DNA of 61,690 nt from Lunatimonas lonarensis (GCF_000390185.1 NZ_AQHR01000001.1:1-61690); one strand, 5' to 3'; shown: positions 8,528 to 18,491, numbered from the stretch's first letter. The notes: generated by a model from the sequence alone, not told the origin. Made by a program: numbers and translations.

Positions 8528-9622
8528 TCAATTTTTAATCTGAACCACTTCTGTCTTGTTTTTCTCCGCATTTCGGATCGCAATCTGCCTGGCCACACTT
8601 TCTGCCAATGACTGAAAAGCATCCGAGGTAACCCCTTCTTTAAGTACAGCAGGGAACCCACTGTCACCGCTTTCCCGGATACCCTGCACGATGGGCACCT
8701 CGCCAAGAAAAGGCACATCAAACCGTTGGGCCAATCGCTTGCCGCCGTCCTTTCCAAACAAATAATACTTGTTGTCAGGCAATTCCTCGGGGGTAAAATA
8801 GGCCATGTTTTCGATCACTCCCAATACCGGCACGTTGATCTGCGGTTGTTGGAACATGGTTAGCCCCTTAGTCGCATCCGCAAGGGCCACTTTTTGAGGT
8901 GTTGTTACGATAACCGCACCCGTTACTGGGACGGTCTGCACCATGGTCAAGTGAATATCGGATGTTCCTGGGGGAAGATCCAACAGTAAGTAGTCCAACT
9001 CACCCCAGGCTACGTCTCCGATAAACTGCTTCAACGCGGAACTCGCCATTGGCCCTCTCCATACCACGGCACTCTCCGCTGGCGTAAGAAAACCTATCGA
9101 CATCAATTTAACACCATACTGTTCGATAGGCACGATGATGTTTTTGCCATCTTCATTTTTCACCGCCGGCTGCTCGCCCTCCACATTAAACATGGTTGGT
9201 ACAGATGGGCCGAAAATATCGGCATCTATCAACCCAACCTTTGCACCGGTCTGCGCTAAAGCGACTGCCAAGTTTGCCGCACAGGTCGACTTACCCACGC
9301 CTCCTTTACCGGAAGCAATGGCCACAATATTCTTCACACCTGGAAGCAACGGAGTATTGCTACGGGATGTCGTTACATTGGAAGTCATAAAAATATCCAA
9401 TTCCGGAAGATCGTCAAATGCCTTTTCCAGTGCCTGAACGCATTCGCTCCGGATCATTTCCTTTAGAGGGCAGGCCGGCGTAGTAAGAACGACTTTGAAC
9501 GAAACACGTGCAGGATCAACTTTAAGATCCTGAATCATGCCGAGTGACACCAAGTCCTTTTTTAGGTCAGGATCCTGGACGGTGGAAAGCACTTGCAAAA
9601 TATTCTCTTCTGTAAGAACCAT
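8528..9622 (-). CDS. mrp: Mrp/ApbC family iron-sulfur carrier ATPase
   Basis: This 364-residue protein has an N-terminal MIP18/DUF59 domain (about residues 1-90) and a ParA/MinD-like P-loop ATPase with the deviant Walker A GKGGVGKST at residues 105-113. The DLPPGTSD segment is typical of Mrp. The family binds and transfers [4Fe-4S] clusters and works as a dimer. The CxxC pair found near ENMSxxxC in E. coli ApbC is absent; the site reads ENMAYFTPEELPDN. I recall this variant from Bacteroidota homologues, so it is probably lineage-specific rather than a defect. The NifU-like gene follows after 5 nt. Confidence 0.93.
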   Translation of the reverse strand: MVLTEENILQVLSTVQDPDLKKDLVSLGMIQDLKVDPARVSFKVVLTTPACPLKEMIRSECVQALEKAFDDLPELDIFMTSNVTTSRSNTPLLPGVKNIVAIASGKGGVGKSTCAANLAVALAQTGAKVGLIDADIFGPSVPTMFNVEGEQPAVKNEDGKNIIVPIEQYGVKLMSIGFLTPAESAVVWRGPMASSALKQFIGDVAWGELDYLLLDLPPGTSDIHLTMVQTVPVTGAVIVTTPQKVALADATKGLTMFQQPQINVPVLGVIENMAYFTPEELPDNKYYLFGKDGGKRLAQRFDVPFLGEVPIVQGIRESGDSGFPAVLKEGVTSDAFQSLAESVARQIAIRNAEKNKTEVVQIKN

Positions 9623-9945
9623 GGTACGATAAACGAAATTTTACGCAATTTAGTCTGAATAAACCTTTAATTAAAATTTTTCATGGGGAGTATCCCGGAG
9701 CAATGTAGGCAATCCTTCCAATAGACTCTTACCCGTATCCTCCGAGCCTGTGACTTGAAGCACAACAACACCGCTCACTACACAACCCCTAAAATCCAAA
9801 ATTGGTTTTTCATGCGCGCACTCGGCATTTGCAGTCTAAAGCACCCTTCACCAAGGCAGCCTCTCCGCACCGCTCGATAGCATGAGTTCTCCCCCTTAGA
9901 GAATAATTTTGTGTATATTTGCAATTACCTAATTGATCCCTTTAT
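9623..9945. other. Divergent intergenic region between mrp and dnaG
   Basis: These 323 bases lie between two divergently transcribed genes and must contain both promoters. Apart from the TATATTTG element near dnaG I see no open frame worth calling, no strong hairpin and no repeat. Confidence 0.6.
9914..9921 (+). promoter_or_regulatory. Candidate -7 promoter element of dnaG
   Basis: TATATTTG matches the Bacteroidota primary sigma factor -7 consensus TAnnTTTG and lies 24 nt before the dnaG ATG. No clear TTTG or TTG box is visible about 20 nt upstream, so only half of the consensus is present. Confidence 0.45.
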
Positions 9946-11871
9946 ATGAGCTTTAGTAATCACACCACCGAATCCGTTCGCGAACGGGCAGATATAGAGG
10001 AAGTCGTGGGCGATTACGTTCAGCTAAAAAAAAAGGGGCAGAATCTTTGGGCCTGTTGCCCCTTTCACAACGAAAAAAGCCCCTCTTTTTCAGTTTCCCC
10101 CAGCAAGCAAATCTATAAGTGCTTCGGCTGTGGCAAAGCCGGTGATGCCATACAGTTCGTCATGGACATAGAGGGCATTGGATTTGCCGAGGCGATCAAG
10201 CACCTAGCACAAAAGTATGGGATTGAGATTGAAGAAGAGCATGCCCAAACGCCCGAGCAAAAAAGGGCCCTTTCAGAAAAAGAAAGGCTTTTTTTGCTGC
10301 TTAATTACGCGAAGGAGCACTTCTCGCTCAATCTTGCTACCGAAGAGGGAAAAAGTATAGGCCTATCCTATTTTAGGGAACGGGGGTTTAACCAGCAGAT
10401 CATTGAGAAATTTGATCTGGGCTATTCGATGGATAGCTGGGATCACCTGGCCAATGCTGCCCAAACTGCCGGGTTCACGCCTGAAGAGCTGACCAAAGCA
10501 GGACTGATCCTGGCACGGGAAAACCAACCGGGGAGCTTTTATGACCGCTTTCGGGGCCGTGTTATGTTCACCATTCATAACGTGGGCGGAAAACCGATTG
10601 CCTTTGGTGCCAGAACCCTAAAAAAGGACAAGAACCAGCCCAAATACATCAACTCCCCGGAAACCGCGGTCTACCACAAAAGCGACAGCCTCTACGGTAT
10701 TTATCAGGCCAAAAAAGCAATCAAGGCAAAGGATAATTGCTTTCTCGTAGAAGGATATACCGACGTACTGTCCTTGCATATAGCCGGTATAGAAAACGTA
10801 GTAGCGTCTTCGGGCACTTCTCTTACCGAAAATCAGATCCAGCTTATCAAGCGGTTTACCGATCACGTCACTGTGCTGTATGATGGTGACGCTGCGGGAA
10901 TAAAGGCGTCCCTGCGTGGCATAGATATGTTGTTGGAAGGAGGCCTGACCGTTAAGGCAGTGGTATTTCCAGAAGGGGAGGATCCGGATAGCTTTTCGCA
11001 GAAAGTAGGCGCTGATGCCTTCGGGGAGTATCTCAAATCCCACGCGCAGGATTTTATTAAGTTCAAAATCAGCCTAACCCAAGAAGAGGACAGAACAGAC
11101 CCGATCAAAAAGGCCGAAACTGTAAGACAGATCGTACAGAGCATCGCGAAAATTCCCGATCCAATACTCCGCAACTTCTACATCAAGGAGACCTCCCGAT
11201 CCATGGAACTGGAAGAGGAGCTCATCTTGATGGAGCTCAACAAAATCATCTTAAAGGCCCAGCAAAAGGGAAAGGAAACACCCCCAAATGCGACATCCGA
11301 CTTCCCTGAGGATCTGTTGCCCATCGCACCAACCGATCCTAAACTTGATGGGCAAAGGCAGTTAATATCGCAGGAAAGGGAGGTTCTGAGGCTTCTGATC
11401 AACTACGGGATCGAAAAAATCGGTGAAGAGTTGCATGTGTGTGAGTACCTGATCGAAGAAACCAAGGAACTAAAATTCGAGACGCCGGTGTTTAAGCAGC
11501 TATTCGACGACTACAGGCAGGTCCTTCGGAAAGGAATACTACCCACTCCAGAATACCTCCTGAGCACTGCGGAAGGGGAAGGGAAGCGGGAGATAATCAA
11601 TATGATCACCCAAAAATACGAACTATCCTCCCTTTGGGAGACAAGGTATCAAATATTTACTGCCAAAGAGGCGGATAATTTGGCGAAAACAGTCTACGAC
11701 GGTGTTCTGCGTTTAAAGAAACGGGTATTGAAAAAAATGCTGCATGAACTATTGGAAAAAATTAAATCTGCTCCCGTGAACGAGGTGGAGGACTTGCAGC
11801 AGGTTTACATGGAGATCAAAAGATACCAAGTCGAAATAGACCGGCACCTAGGGACGGTCATATCCCATTGA
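9946..11871 (+). CDS. dnaG: DNA primase DnaG
   Basis: This 641-residue protein synthesises RNA primers for replication. The N-terminal CHC2 zinc ribbon has C38, H41, C59 and C62 (CPFHNEK ... CFGCG). It is followed by the primase core with a TOPRIM fold: EGYTD near residue 268 supplies the catalytic Glu and DGDAAG near residue 312 the metal-binding Asp pair. The C-terminal third is helical and weakly conserved, as expected for the DnaB-interacting region. Length is normal. The start fits the usual N-terminus just ahead of the RADIEEVVGDYV segment. ribBA follows after 54 nt and may be co-transcribed. Confidence 0.97.
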   Translation: MSFSNHTTESVRERADIEEVVGDYVQLKKKGQNLWACCPFHNEKSPSFSVSPSKQIYKCFGCGKAGDAIQFVMDIEGIGFAEAIKHLAQKYGIEIEEEHAQTPEQKRALSEKERLFLLLNYAKEHFSLNLATEEGKSIGLSYFRERGFNQQIIEKFDLGYSMDSWDHLANAAQTAGFTPEELTKAGLILARENQPGSFYDRFRGRVMFTIHNVGGKPIAFGARTLKKDKNQPKYINSPETAVYHKSDSLYGIYQAKKAIKAKDNCFLVEGYTDVLSLHIAGIENVVASSGTSLTENQIQLIKRFTDHVTVLYDGDAAGIKASLRGIDMLLEGGLTVKAVVFPEGEDPDSFSQKVGADAFGEYLKSHAQDFIKFKISLTQEEDRTDPIKKAETVRQIVQSIAKIPDPILRNFYIKETSRSMELEEELILMELNKIILKAQQKGKETPPNATSDFPEDLLPIAPTDPKLDGQRQLISQEREVLRLLINYGIEKIGEELHVCEYLIEETKELKFETPVFKQLFDDYRQVLRKGILPTPEYLLSTAEGEGKREIINMITQKYELSSLWETRYQIFTAKEADNLAKTVYDGVLRLKKRVLKKMLHELLEKIKSAPVNEVEDLQQVYMEIKRYQVEIDRHLGTVISH

Positions 11872-11925
11872 CTAGGAAATGGACCTGGATCAGGCGGCAA
11901 ATGGTATCTATAGCAAAGCGAAAAA

Positions 11926-13158
11926 ATGAAAGAAGAAATAAAGTTGGATCCTATAGAGGAAGCAATCGCCGCAATCAAAAACGGTGAGGTGATCATCGTG
12001 GTGGATGATGAAGACAGGGAAAACGAGGGTGATTTTATCTGCGCAGCGGAAAAAGTCACCCCTGAGATCATCAATTTTATGGCAACTCATGGCCGTGGAC
12101 TTATCTGTGCGCCCCTTATCGAAGATCGTTGCGATGAATTGGGACTGGAAATGATGGTGACATCCAATACGGCTGTCTTTGAAACTCCCTTCACCGTGTC
12201 GGTAGACCTTATTGGGCATGGGTGTACTACGGGTATTTCTGCTAGTGATCGCGCCAAGACCATCCGGGCACTGGTAGATCCCAGCATTAAACCATCGGAA
12301 CTTGGAAAACCGGGCCATATCTTCCCGCTGAAGGCAAAACGCGGCGGTGTATTGCGACGGACTGGGCATACAGAAGCTGCCATCGACCTAGCTAGGTTGG
12401 CGGGGCTAAAGCCGGCCGGTGTTCTCGTGGAAATAATGAATGAGGACGGTAGCATGGCGAGGCTACCGGATCTGATCGATGTGGCAAAAAAGTTTAATCT
12501 GAAACTGATTTCAATCAAAGATTTGATAGCCTATCGCCTTAAAAATGAATCCCTTATCAAGCGTGAAATAGGCGTCGATATGCCCACGGCTTGGGGGGAT
12601 TTTGAGCTTATTGCCTACGAACAAACCAACACGCAGGAAATCCATATGGCCTTGATCAAAGGGAAGTGGGAAAAGGACGAAAAAGTACTGGTACGGGTTC
12701 ACTCCTCCTGCGTAACAGGTGACATATTCGGCTCTTGCAGGTGCGACTGTGGCCCCCAACTGCACCGAGCCATGGAAATGGTGCAGGAGGCGGGCAAGGG
12801 CGTGGTTTTGTATATGAACCAAGAGGGGCGTGGCATAGGATTGGTCAATAAACTCAAGGCATATAAACTACAGGAAGAGGGCATGGATACCGTTCAGGCT
12901 AATTTGGCCTTGGGCTTTCCGATGGACAAACGGGACTATGGCGTTGGTGCCCAGATTCTCCGAGACCTTGGCATCTCCAAAATCCGCCTTATTTCCAATA
13001 ATCCCACCAAACGAGCGGGGTTACTGGGCTATGGGCTGGAGATAGTGGACACAGTGCCGTTGGAAATTGCACCCAATCCACACAATGAGCGGTACCTACA
13101 AACGAAAAAAGATAAAATGGGCCATACGATCTTGCTGCGGGACAACACCAAGATTTAG
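11926..13158 (+). CDS. ribBA: Bifunctional DHBP synthase / GTP cyclohydrolase II (RibBA)
   Basis: The 410-residue fusion supplies both first committed steps of riboflavin synthesis. The N-terminal half (about residues 8-208) is 3,4-dihydroxy-2-butanone-4-phosphate synthase, with the acidic [10 protein letters not shown] loop that binds Mg and ribulose 5-phosphate. The C-terminal half is GTP cyclohydrolase II with zinc cysteines C262, C273 and C275 ([14 protein letters not shown]), followed by NQEGRGIGL and the GTP-binding NNPTKRAGL segment. Both active sites look intact. The pathway reappears at ribF about 7 kb downstream. No FMN riboswitch-like element is evident in the short upstream gap. 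Confidence 0.97.
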   Translation: MKEEIKLDPIEEAIAAIKNGEVIIVVDDEDRENEGDFICAAEKVTPEIINFMATHGRGLICAPLIEDRCDELGLEMMVTSNTAVFETPFTVSVDLIGHGCTTGISASDRAKTIRALVDPSIKPSELGKPGHIFPLKAKRGGVLRRTGHTEAAIDLARLAGLKPAGVLVEIMNEDGSMARLPDLIDVAKKFNLKLISIKDLIAYRLKNESLIKREIGVDMPTAWGDFELIAYEQTNTQEIHMALIKGKWEKDEKVLVRVHSSCVTGDIFGSCRCDCGPQLHRAMEMVQEAGKGVVLYMNQEGRGIGLVNKLKAYKLQEEGMDTVQANLALGFPMDKRDYGVGAQILRDLGISKIRLISNNPTKRAGLLGYGLEIVDTVPLEIAPNPHNERYLQTKKDKMGHTILLRDNTKI

Positions 13159-13282
13159 AATGGGTTTTGAATTACACTAAAGTTGGTTTTTAGCTAATGT
13201 ATCTAGTCCAAAGCGTGGGTGCTTCAACATTTGGCCAAAAAATTTCGTACTAGTTACAGAGACCAAAATCAAGTAAATTACC

Positions 13283-13930
13283 ATGAAAAATATCCTAAAT
13301 GTCTTTGTGATCTGCATGCTTGCCACTGTGGGGAGCTATGCACAGGAGTTTCCCTCTCAAATCTGGCATAACGGAAAGGTATTTCTGGAAAACGGTGCCC
13401 TCATCGAGGGAAAGGTAAAATACGACCTGGACAACAATATTGTCAGTATTGCCAACGAATCGGTAGAGACCTACGGTGCGGTTGCCGTTACCCGATTCGA
13501 AATTTTCGATGAATACTATGGCGGTATTCGGGTATTCTACTCCCTACCCTACGCTGCCACCTCTGACTACAAAGTACCGATGTTTTTTGAACTATTGGTT
13601 GAAGGTCAGGAGGTTACATTACTTTGTAGGGAGTTTATTACCGTCGATAACCGGGGAATGAACGGGATGGGCATGGGCGGCATGTACATGGGGCCGATGT
13701 GGGGCCCACCTATGATGGGGTTCAACCGACTGGCTTTCGATTATTACTTCTTGGCGGGCAACAATATTCAGAAGTACAGCCAGAAAAAGAGAGACCTCTT
13801 CGAACTTATGGACGACCGTTCTTCGGAGTTGCGGTTGTATATGAGAAAAAACAGGCTGTCGCATGACAAGCGCGGTGATTTACTTCGAATCACCTCCTAT
13901 TACAACCAGTTAAAAAAACAAAATTCGTAA
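13283..13930 (+). CDS. Secreted or periplasmic protein with Met/Gly-rich segment, function unknown
   Basis: This 215-residue product starts with a Sec signal peptide (cleavage probably after SYA, about residue 20). I do not recognise a characterised family. Residues about 125-150 form a striking stretch of repeated Gly-Met with GPMWGPPMMG. Such segments can bind soft metals, but that is inference. The rest is beta-rich, ending in a charged helical tail. The stop is immediately adjacent to the surE ATG with no spacer, so the two are very probably translated from one mRNA. Confidence 0.72.
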   Translation: MKNILNVFVICMLATVGSYAQEFPSQIWHNGKVFLENGALIEGKVKYDLDNNIVSIANESVETYGAVAVTRFEIFDEYYGGIRVFYSLPYAATSDYKVPMFFELLVEGQEVTLLCREFITVDNRGMNGMGMGGMYMGPMWGPPMMGFNRLAFDYYFLAGNNIQKYSQKKRDLFELMDDRSSELRLYMRKNRLSHDKRGDLLRITSYYNQLKKQNS

Positions 13931-14719
13931 ATGGATAAACCCCTTATTCTTGTTTCCAACGATGACGGCATAACCTCTCGTGGTATACGCGTATTGGTAG
14001 ATATCATGAAAGACCTAGGAGACGTTGTGGTCGTTGCACCCGATAGTCCCCAGTCTGGTATGGGTCATGCCATCACCATTGGAAACACACTTCGGCTCTC
14101 CGAGGAGGAGCTTTTTCAGGATGTAGTCGCATATAAGTCAAGTGGCACTCCCGCCGACTGCGTCAAACTGGCCAAACACTATGTGTTGAAGGACAGAAAA
14201 CCTGACTTGGTGGTGAGCGGCATTAACCACGGAAGTAACACATCCATCAGTGTCCTGTATTCAGGGACGATGTCGGCAGCCATTGAAGGAGCCATAGAGG
14301 GTCTTCCTTCCATTGGATTCAGCTTATGCGACTACAGTACGAAAGCCGATTTTTCCCATGTGGAGGATTTTGTCAAGTCCATTGCCGAACAGGTACTTTA
14401 TAACGGGATACCCAAAGGAGTGGCCCTGAACGTCAACTTTCCTCCCAAGCGAAATGAACCCATCAAGGGCATCAAAATTTGCCGGCAGGCCAGGGCAAAG
14501 TGGCAGGAAGATTTCGACGAACGGTATGACCCAAATGGGCAAAAATATTTTTGGATGGCTGGAAATTTCGTGAATTTCGATAAGGGAGAAGACAATGATG
14601 AGTGGGCAATCGCCAATAATTTCGTGTCTGTGGTTCCCTGTCAATTTGACCTAACGGCACATCACGCAATTTCCCAAATCAACAACGACTGGGATTGGGA
14701 ACAGTTGAAAAACCTTTGA
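13931..14719 (+). CDS. surE: 5'/3'-nucleotidase SurE
   Basis: This 262-residue cytosolic metal-dependent phosphatase removes phosphate from nucleoside 5'- and 3'-monophosphates in stationary-phase survival. Family motifs are clear: SNDDGI at residues 9-14 (metal-binding D11 and D12), APDSPQSGMGHA, SSGTPADC and SGINHGSN. Length agrees with the family. Its ATG follows the preceding stop directly. A strong hairpin terminator begins right at the stop codon. Confidence 0.96.
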   Translation: MDKPLILVSNDDGITSRGIRVLVDIMKDLGDVVVVAPDSPQSGMGHAITIGNTLRLSEEELFQDVVAYKSSGTPADCVKLAKHYVLKDRKPDLVVSGINHGSNTSISVLYSGTMSAAIEGAIEGLPSIGFSLCDYSTKADFSHVEDFVKSIAEQVLYNGIPKGVALNVNFPPKRNEPIKGIKICRQARAKWQEDFDERYDPNGQKYFWMAGNFVNFDKGEDNDEWAIANNFVSVVPCQFDLTAHHAISQINNDWDWEQLKNL

Positions 14720-14763
14720 AAAAAAAAGAGGCTTTCTTCCGTATAAAGACAGCCTCTTTTTTT
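14719..14763. terminator. Bidirectional terminator between surE and a CocE-type gene
   Basis: GAGGCT (14728-14733) and AGCCTC (14751-14756) form a stem extended by TCTT/AAGA inside. An A-tract flanks it on the left and seven Ts on the right, so it can terminate transcription from both sides. It lies between convergent genes. Confidence 0.85.
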
Positions 14764-14814
14764 ATGCGGTATAGGTGGCGATACGATAAAATTCCTACAC
14801 CTTTTTGTCAATTC

Positions 14815-16659
14815 TTATTCAAATCCCCTGACAATCGGCAGGACAATGTGGCTGGGACGGGTACCCCCGTGATGGATAGTCTGTTGTGCTATCCTTGTTT
14901 CCGAATCACTGCCTAGGGGCTTTCCGGTGTTGGGATTTCGGTCAAATTGCGGAAAGTTGCTGGAGGTAATATCGATCCGTATCCTATGACCTGGCTTGAA
15001 TACATTAGCGGTTCCCATCATTTCGATTTCAAACTCATACACCTCATTTGGTGTCAGCAAATTCACCTTATCCAATCCATCCTTAAACCTAGCCCGTAGT
15101 ATCCCTTCAGATACGGGGTAAGCACTGCCATCCGGATAGACATCGATCAGCTTTATCATCCAGTCGGTATCCGGCCCGTCTGTGGCCGCATGCAGTTTCA
15201 TCTTGATCGGACCGGCAACTGCCAAGGATTCGGTCAGGTATTCAGAGGTATAAACCAACACGTCATTTCTTCGCTCGATATCCCGTTGATCCTTTGGGCC
15301 AGCGATAGTGGGCGTACCACAACAGTTGTTTCCTCCGTAAGTCATCACCGGGTGGTTGGGGTCGTAGGCGTACTTATCTATCCCTGCTTTTGATGGCTTT
15401 TCAAAGGTCAACTTCCCTCCTCCCCGCAGTGTATTGGCAGGACTGTCGCCTGTCAGAAACAATTCACGGTACCGAGTTCCCGGAACCGGCCAATCATCCT
15501 CGTGCCTCCATTGATTTTCACCCATGTAGAAAATTCGAACCGGCTTCTCTTTATCCAGCCCATTCTGTATCCCCTTCAGGTGATAGTCGTAAAAACGAAG
15601 CTCTTCCTCGTATAAGTCGACAAACGCATGGGCACCAAAGTCCAAATCTCCGAACTTGGTTCCGGGACCGTGTCCCCAAGGCCCTACCAACAATTTGGTT
15701 CCCTGCCGGGCCGCAGGTGTGCCGCCCCTCGCTTTCATTCCCGTATAACCGTTTAAGGTACCCATCAGAAAGATATCAAACCAACCTCCGGTATTATAGG
15801 CTGGAACCAACACCTTCTCGAAACGTTCCTCATCGCTGATCTCCTTCCAGTAAGCATCGTAACTATCATGCTCAATCCAATCCCTATAGTGCTGCACAGC
15901 ATACCCGCCGCTTTGGAGATCGCCGTCTTTAAGAGGCAAATGCATCAGGATGTTCTCATACCTCAATTCCTCCGGGGTATAGGACGCTGTATGCCAATAT
16001 TGAGGCAACATGATCCTATTTGGCATTCGAACCACGCCCCACCCATAATTGAAGCTAAGGCGGTATGCGCCGCCCATGGTAAGCCAATTTGCATAAATAT
16101 TAGTGGAGGCAACTGAAGGAAAAATCGCATCCAGACTTGGTGGGGATTGCGTAGCTGCCGCCCATTGGTTATGACCCAGATACGATCCCCCCTGCATGGC
16201 AATCTTGCCGTTGGAGAATTCCTGTTTCGCTATCCATTCGATTGTATCGTATCCATCATTGGCTTCATCCCGAAAAGGTTCCCACTTCCCATCACTCTCG
16301 TACCTGCCTCTGACATCCTGTACAATGCCTACATACCCCCTTTGGGCAAACTTGGTCATACGTTCATGGTGCACATTTTCACGCTGTAGGCCATAGGGAG
16401 TCCTAGTTACAATAACCGGGTACTTTCCTGGATTCTTGGGCATGTAGAGATCCGCATACAGAATTGTGCCGTCCCTCATGGGTATGGCCTGTTGTCGCAG
16501 TATTCGTACCTCGTTTAGGACTGGGTCGGACTCAGTAAGTGTAGGCGGCACCTCAGAAAACGAACCCAGTACCACTAAGACAACAAAGAGCATCGATACC
16601 CTAATAACCCAGCGGGAAGATCCTACGCTGATTCGAAAAAGACTTACAGGTGATATCAT
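14815..16659 (-). CDS. CocE/NonD family alpha/beta hydrolase (S15-type), exported
   Basis: This 614-residue serine hydrolase resembles cocaine esterase and X-Pro dipeptidyl peptidase. A membrane-spanning signal region (residues 18-35) is followed by the N-terminal alpha/beta domain with RTPYG, QDVRGRYESDG and the nucleophile elbow GGSYLG (S159). GGWFDIF and VGPWGHG further on supply the acid and base region. The C-terminal jelly-roll domain ends with the family's FKPGHRIRIDITSSNFP block. Such enzymes cleave acyl esters, acyl amides or N-terminal dipeptides; the substrate is not deducible. A paralogue of similar length lies at 29998-31875. It appears monocistronic. Confidence 0.92.
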   Translation of the reverse strand: MISPVSLFRISVGSSRWVIRVSMLFVVLVVLGSFSEVPPTLTESDPVLNEVRILRQQAIPMRDGTILYADLYMPKNPGKYPVIVTRTPYGLQRENVHHERMTKFAQRGYVGIVQDVRGRYESDGKWEPFRDEANDGYDTIEWIAKQEFSNGKIAMQGGSYLGHNQWAAATQSPPSLDAIFPSVASTNIYANWLTMGGAYRLSFNYGWGVVRMPNRIMLPQYWHTASYTPEELRYENILMHLPLKDGDLQSGGYAVQHYRDWIEHDSYDAYWKEISDEERFEKVLVPAYNTGGWFDIFLMGTLNGYTGMKARGGTPAARQGTKLLVGPWGHGPGTKFGDLDFGAHAFVDLYEEELRFYDYHLKGIQNGLDKEKPVRIFYMGENQWRHEDDWPVPGTRYRELFLTGDSPANTLRGGGKLTFEKPSKAGIDKYAYDPNHPVMTYGGNNCCGTPTIAGPKDQRDIERRNDVLVYTSEYLTESLAVAGPIKMKLHAATDGPDTDWMIKLIDVYPDGSAYPVSEGILRARFKDGLDKVNLLTPNEVYEFEIEMMGTANVFKPGHRIRIDITSSNFPQFDRNPNTGKPLGSDSETRIAQQTIHHGGTRPSHIVLPIVRGFE

Positions 16660-16871
16660 ATAGAAACGAATGGTTTGGTGAATTGCTTTATGCCCTACAA
16701 GCTATCCATTCTTTTTATCAATATCAATACATTGGTATCCAAAAACCCCTCAAAAATACATAAAAGGCTATTCCAAAAAACGGAAGGACAGCCATTACCC
16801 ACATTTCTTTAACCGGGCATTCCGATCCTTTTGATAAGAAGTTTGTACCTTCACCATGTTAAACAACTTGG

Positions 16872-17549
16872 ATGGAAATACTACTTGGAAAAGAACGGGC
16901 TATACTACTGAAAGAAAAAGCGGTATGGATACCGTCAAGGAGGTCTCTATTGCTTGCAGATCCACACTTTGGCAAAGCCGGTCACTTTCGCAAAGCGGGT
17001 ATTCCCATCGCTGAATCCGCGCATGAACGGGACTACCATACCTTGGCAAGACTGCTGGCCGATTACCGGCCAGCACATGTTTTTTTTCTGGGCGATTTGT
17101 TTCATAGTGCCTGGAACATACAATGGGAGGCCTTGGAATCCTTTCTCAAACATTTCACAGAGGCAACTTTTCACCTGATACGAGGCAACCACGACGTGCT
17201 TCCTGACTCCGTATACTCCTCTTCCATTTTGCAGGTACACAACACATGTGTCCAAATGGGTAAGTTATGTCTACAACATGAACCTCCCCTGGATTTGGAC
17301 ACCTCCACTTTTTTCCTATGCGGCCATATACATCCCGGGGTAACCCTTAAAGGAAGGGGACGCCAACGAATGACGATGCCCTGCTTCTTTCTGAAGGGAA
17401 GCACCCTCATTTTACCTGCGTTTGGTAATCTCACAGGATTGTACGCCATGAAGCCCACTCCCGGTGACCGCGTATTCTTGGTTACGCCAACCCAAGTAAT
17501 TCCAATGAATTTATCCGATAAGGTTGGTTTAGACGCGACATCTCGTTAA
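16872..17549 (+). CDS. pdeM: Ligase-associated DNA-damage-response endonuclease PdeM (metallophosphoesterase)
   Basis: This 225-residue calcineurin-like metallophosphoesterase shows the metal-binding series ADPHFGK, GDLFHS, GNHD and GHIHPG in order. The short length, the N-terminal strand ending in ADPHFGKAGHFRK and the C-terminal FGNLTG match the PdeM group, usually encoded with a ligase, helicase and exonuclease in bacterial DNA repair loci. None of those partners is in the window. The position directly before ftsX with a 24-nt gap suggests a shared transcript. A TACCTTCA element about 12 nt before the gene resembles a -7 box. Confidence 0.9.
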   Translation: MEILLGKERAILLKEKAVWIPSRRSLLLADPHFGKAGHFRKAGIPIAESAHERDYHTLARLLADYRPAHVFFLGDLFHSAWNIQWEALESFLKHFTEATFHLIRGNHDVLPDSVYSSSILQVHNTCVQMGKLCLQHEPPLDLDTSTFFLCGHIHPGVTLKGRGRQRMTMPCFFLKGSTLILPAFGNLTGLYAMKPTPGDRVFLVTPTQVIPMNLSDKVGLDATSR

Positions 17550-17573
17550 TTTTGACGGTTTAGAGTACTGAAA

Positions 17574-18464
17574 ATGGTCAAACCGCAGCGCAAAAAAACG
17601 AATCTAGGCAGCTACAAATTCGGCAGCGTTCTATTTGGTATTACCCTGTCTTTGTTTATCACCGGCTTAGTTGGATTGATTTTGCTGCAGGCAAAGGCTC
17701 TCACGTCTCTTATCCGTGAAAACATCGAAATCCAGGTGTTTTTAAACAAAAACCTCTCGGATCAGGAGATAAAAAAAATTGAAAACATAATCCAGTCAAA
17801 ACCCTATATTCTTGAAAAGGAAGGGGAAAAACGCTTCACCTATATTTCCAAGGCCCAAGCTGCCGAAATATTCACAACGGAAATAGGAGAAGACTTTACC
17901 CAGTTTCTCAATGAAAACCCGCTAAGGGATACATTCACATTCTCAGTAGAGGAATCTTTTCAAACACCTGAACTTTTAGAAGACATTGTTAGGGAGATAC
18001 AGCTGATGGAAGGGGTGTTTGAAGTGACCTATATGAACGATCTCGTTGAGTCCATAAACAAGAATCTGGTGAAAGTAAGCATGTTTCTCGGAGCGTTTGT
18101 GTTGATCCTCTTGATCACAGTCATCATCCTTATCAATAATACCATTCGGTTGGCACTGTTTTCACAACGATTTCTTATACGAAGTATGCAGTTGGTAGGC
18201 GCTACCAAGGCTTTTATCAGGAGGCCATTTCTTTGGAGGGCGTTTATTTTCGGATCCTTTGGCGGAATCCTTGCTTCGGCGATGCTTTTTGCGCTTATGG
18301 AATATGGCAGGCAAATGATCGAAGGATTTAATCTACTATACAACCTGGAATGGCTATTGATCCTTTTTGGTGGATTGGTATTATTGGGTGCCATACTCTC
18401 GCTGATAAGCACGTTGAGAGCAGTAAATAAGTACCTGAATATGTCACTGGATGAACTTTATTAA
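17574..18464 (+). CDS. ftsX: Cell division protein FtsX
   Basis: This 296-residue membrane protein is the permease-like subunit of the FtsEX complex, which controls peptidoglycan hydrolases at the division site. The topology is typical: one transmembrane helix near residues 22-45, an extracellular domain (about 46-165), then three helices to the C-terminus. The charged motif near residue 100 (EDFTQFLNENPLRDTF) is characteristic. The partner ftsE is not next to it, which is normal in Bacteroidota. Downstream genes DUF3098, uppP, truB and ribF follow closely and probably form an operon. Confidence 0.95.
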   Translation: MVKPQRKKTNLGSYKFGSVLFGITLSLFITGLVGLILLQAKALTSLIRENIEIQVFLNKNLSDQEIKKIENIIQSKPYILEKEGEKRFTYISKAQAAEIFTTEIGEDFTQFLNENPLRDTFTFSVEESFQTPELLEDIVREIQLMEGVFEVTYMNDLVESINKNLVKVSMFLGAFVLILLITVIILINNTIRLALFSQRFLIRSMQLVGATKAFIRRPFLWRAFIFGSFGGILASAMLFALMEYGRQMIEGFNLLYNLEWLLILFGGLVLLGAILSLISTLRAVNKYLNMSLDELY

Positions 18465-18491
18465 CGCCGTTAAACCATAAATGATTGTATT

